A program made the position numbers and the translations under genes. The notes below the pieces were generated by a model, which was not told the DNA's origin, made no database searches, and saw nothing but the letters and a program-made list of their open reading frames with translations. A stretch of DNA of 64,000 nt from Burkholderia gladioli (lineage in GTDB: Bacteria; Pseudomonadota; Gammaproteobacteria; Burkholderiales; Burkholderiaceae), in the NCBI RefSeq assembly GCF_000959725.1, contig NZ_CP009323.1:3100001-3164000 (forward strand), given 5' to 3'. Positions within the stretch are counted from its first letter, which is position 1. Each line of letters opens with the position of its first letter. Positions 61,609-64,000 of this stretch are shown one piece after another.

Positions 61609-63972
61609 ATGACTTCCCGCAAGCGCCGCCTGTCGAGGTGGCTCAAGATCCTGGCAGGCCTGCTGGTGCTGGCCGTGGTGGCGGTCGCCATCGGCGCGAC
61701 GCTGTTCCTGCGCGCGAGCCTGCCGCAACTCGACGGCGAACTGCGTGCCGCCGGGCTCGGCGCGCCGCTGACGGTGACCCGCGATGCCGCCGGGGTGCCC
61801 ACCCTGAGCGGGCGCGACCGCTACGACCTGGCCTACGGGCTCGGTTACCTGCATGCGCAGGACCGCTTCTTCCAGATGGACTACCTGCGCCGCAGCGGCG
61901 CGGGCGAACTGTCGGCCCTGGTGGGCAGCGCGGCGCTCGGCCTGGATCGCGAACATCGCCTGTACCGCTTCCGCGCGCGGGCCCGCGAGGCCGTGGCACG
62001 GCTCTCGCCCGACGAACACAAGGCGCTCGATCGTTATACGCAGGGCGTCAACGACGGGCTGGCCGCGCTCGGCGCGCGGCCCTTCGAATACGCGCTGCTG
62101 GGCGCGCGCCCCGAGCGCTGGCAGCCGGAGGATTCGCTGCTGGCGATCTACGCGATGTACTTCGAACTGCAGGGCAACCTGCCGGCGCGCGAGGTCGGCA
62201 GGCTGTGGTTGCGCACGCATGCAACGGCCGAGCAGCAGGCCTTCCTGCTGCCCGAATCGTCGAGGCACGACGCGCCGCTCGACGCGACCGGCATCGACGC
62301 GCCGCTCGCGCCGCTGCCCGAGAACGCGCCCGAAGGCTTCCGCGGCGGCTCGGACGGCCTGCAGAAGCGCGCCGCGCTCGATTTCCGTTCCTCGATCGGC
62401 AGCAATAGCTGGGTGATCGCCGGCAAGCGCAGCGCCAACGGCGCGGCCATCGTCGGCGACGACATGCACCTGGGCATCGCCTTGCCGAACACCTGGTATC
62501 GCGCCGCGCTGGTCACGCAGGACGGCACGCACACGCGCCGCGTGGTGGGCGTGACGCTGGCCGGGCTGCCCGGCGTGGTGGTCGGCAGCAACGGCGAGGT
62601 GGCCTGGGGCTTCACCGACGGCTACATCAACGGCCTGAACCTGGTGCCGCTCGAACACGAGGGCAGCGACCCGCTGGCGTTCCGCGTGAACGGCGTGAGC
62701 GAGCGCGCCCGGGCCTATACCGAGACGATCGGCGTGCACGGCGGCGCCGCGCAGACCATGACGGTGCTCGAAACGTCCGTGGGCCCGGTCAGGGAGATCG
62801 ACGGCCGGCCCTACGCGGTGCACTGGGTCGCGCAAGCGCCCGAGGCGGTGAACCTGACGCTGGCGCGCATGGGCGAGGCCGGCGACCTCGACAGCGCGAT
62901 GCGGATCGCCAACACTTCGGGGATTCCGGCCGAGAACATCATGATCGGCGATCGCTCGGGCCGCATCGGCTGGACCATCGCCGGGCCGCTGCCGGATCGG
63001 CGCGGCGTGGGCGCCGGCCCCGGCTGGCGGGGCGTGCTGCCGCCCGAGGCGGTGCCGCGCGTGGTCGATCCCTCGGGCGGCCAGCTGTGGACCGCCAACA
63101 ACCGGCAACTGGCCAGCGATGCTTATCAATTGATCGGCGACGGCGGGGCCGACCACGGCTCGCGCGCTTCGCAACTGCGCGATGACCTGACGGCGCTCGG
63201 ACAGACCAGCGAGCCCGCCGCCTACCAGGTCGATCTCGACGATCGCGCGCTGTTCATCACGCCGTGGCGCGAGCGCGCGCTGCGCCTGCTCGACGACGCG
63301 GCCGTGGCCGGCCATCCGCAGCGCGCCGAATTCAAGCGCCTGCTGACCGAAAGCTGGACCGGGCGCGCCAGCGTCGATTCGGTCGGCTACCGGCTCGCGC
63401 GCGGCTTCCTGTATCGCCTGTCCGGCGACGTGTTCGGCGGGCTCGACACGCAGATCCACCAGCTCGATCCCGATGCCGACTACGAGCATGTGAACTCGCG
63501 CTGGTCGATCACCATGGCGCGCCTGCTCGATGCGCAGCCGGCGGGCTGGCTACCGGCCGGCGCCGGGAGCTGGCGCGAGCTGCAACTGAAGGCGATCGAC
63601 CAGGTGATCGCCGAGCTCACGCGCGACGGCGCGAAGCTCGACCAGGCCACCTGGGGCCGCCACAACACGCTGCGCATCGCGCATCCGTTCGCCTCCAGCG
63701 TGCCGCTGCTGGGCCGCTGGCTGGCGGCGCCGGCCGAGCAGGTGCCGGGCGATTCCGGCATGCCGCGCGTGGCGGGCCCGAACTTCGGGCAGTCGGAGCG
63801 CATGGTGGTGTCGCCGGGGCACGAGGAGGCCGGCATCTTCAACATGCCGGGCGGGCAGAGCGGCCATCCGCTGAGCCCCTTCTTCCTGGCCGGCCACGAA
63901 GCCTGGGTGAAGGGCGAGCCCACGCCGTTCCTGCCCGGGGAGGCGAAGCACAGCCTGCGATTCGTGCCCTGA
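61609..63972 (+). CDS. Penicillin acylase-family Ntn hydrolase with N-terminal membrane anchor
   Basis: A 787-residue penicillin amidase/PvdQ-type acylase. A basic N-terminus and one hydrophobic helix (LKILAGLLVLAVVAVAIGAT) act as an uncleaved anchor or signal, placing the enzyme in the periplasm. The autoproteolytic serine is Ser265 in IGSNSWVIAG, so the alpha chain ends at G264. Conserved GLPGVVVGSNGEVAWGFTD and the NTSGIPAENIMIGD segment follow. Family members remove acyl chains from amides. As the last cluster gene it may deacylate the lipopeptide during export, as PvdQ does for pyoverdine. It is 75 bp from the carbamoyltransferase. Confidence 0.87.
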   Translation: MTSRKRRLSRWLKILAGLLVLAVVAVAIGATLFLRASLPQLDGELRAAGLGAPLTVTRDAAGVPTLSGRDRYDLAYGLGYLHAQDRFFQMDYLRRSGAGELSALVGSAALGLDREHRLYRFRARAREAVARLSPDEHKALDRYTQGVNDGLAALGARPFEYALLGARPERWQPEDSLLAIYAMYFELQGNLPAREVGRLWLRTHATAEQQAFLLPESSRHDAPLDATGIDAPLAPLPENAPEGFRGGSDGLQKRAALDFRSSIGSNSWVIAGKRSANGAAIVGDDMHLGIALPNTWYRAALVTQDGTHTRRVVGVTLAGLPGVVVGSNGEVAWGFTDGYINGLNLVPLEHEGSDPLAFRVNGVSERARAYTETIGVHGGAAQTMTVLETSVGPVREIDGRPYAVHWVAQAPEAVNLTLARMGEAGDLDSAMRIANTSGIPAENIMIGDRSGRIGWTIAGPLPDRRGVGAGPGWRGVLPPEAVPRVVDPSGGQLWTANNRQLASDAYQLIGDGGADHGSRASQLRDDLTALGQTSEPAAYQVDLDDRALFITPWRERALRLLDDAAVAGHPQRAEFKRLLTESWTGRASVDSVGYRLARGFLYRLSGDVFGGLDTQIHQLDPDADYEHVNSRWSITMARLLDAQPAGWLPAGAGSWRELQLKAIDQVIAELTRDGAKLDQATWGRHNTLRIAHPFASSVPLLGRWLAAPAEQVPGDSGMPRVAGPNFGQSERMVVSPGHEEAGIFNMPGGQSGHPLSPFFLAGHEAWVKGEPTPFLPGEAKHSLRFVP

Positions 63973-64000
63973 CCGGCCCCGAGGTGCCCCGAGGTGTCTT

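Noticed and set aside
1..64000. Search for tRNA, rRNA, CRISPR arrays, insertion sequences and phage genes
   Set aside because: No supporting sequence was seen; short tandem repeats at 8678-8717 and 22483-22518 are too short and irregular for CRISPR.

Overview
The window is about 68% G+C with long gene-dense stretches. Gene content and codon use look like a Burkholderia, most plausibly of the plant-associated gladioli/glumae type. That is inferred from gene content (several ACS-type MFS carriers, GntR/LysR/LuxR regulators, very large NRPS) and not from a marker gene. No rRNA, tRNA, CRISPR array or insertion sequence was seen.

Region 1 (1-18.6 kb) is ordinary catabolic and sensory chromosome. 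It holds the end of an amino-acid ABC ATPase gene, an FAD amine/amino-acid oxidoreductase with a divergent LysR regulator, a chemoreceptor, and a sugar-acid locus (GntR regulator with a perfect operator palindrome, MFS carrier, glucarate dehydratase, second MFS carrier). It continues with a marC-type gene broken by a one-base insertion, a TlpA-type thioredoxin fused to a membrane domain, an APC permease, a GNAT protein, a GntR plus dicarboxylate/glutamate symporter pair, a LuxR-type receptor without a synthase, and two small hypothetical genes.

Region 2 (18.7-22.4 kb, minus strand) is a bufferin-type RiPP operon: two tandem bufA precursor genes with identical predicted mature peptides, bufB (MNIO/DUF692), bufC (DUF2063), a DoxX protein and an NrsF-type (DUF1109) anti-sigma factor. 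Each bufA copy has its own GTAACC-N16-CGAA promoter, the pattern known for SigF-type ECF sigma factors. No ECF sigma gene is in the window.

Region 3 (22.6-64 kb) is a large nonribosomal peptide cluster that I do not recognise as a named pathway. A divergent gene encodes a decayed terminal module (half C domain, carrier without its serine, intact thioesterase). After an 891-bp AT-rich gap, one long rightward gene series follows: MbtH, Fe(II)/2OG (JmjC-like) oxygenase, HisC-like aminotransferase, methyltransferase, formyltransferase, ArgG and ArgH paralogues, PduX-like GHMP kinase, MFS exporter, unknown protein, cysteine-synthase-like PLP enzyme, a fused ATP-grasp/argininosuccinate-lyase protein, threonine aldolase, GNAT, a 6301-residue FAAL-ACP-(C-A-PCP)x5 NRPS with no TE, a NodU/TobZ-type carbamoyltransferase and a membrane-anchored penicillin-acylase-type hydrolase.

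The gene set suggests an acylated pentapeptide containing tailor-made basic residues (ureido/guanidino or diamino acids), with nitrogen delivered from aspartate by ArgG/ArgH-like chemistry. It may be carbamoylated, released by the separate thioesterase, and possibly trimmed of its fatty acyl group outside the cytoplasm by the acylase. Domain identities are read from motifs; product structure and order of steps are inference.
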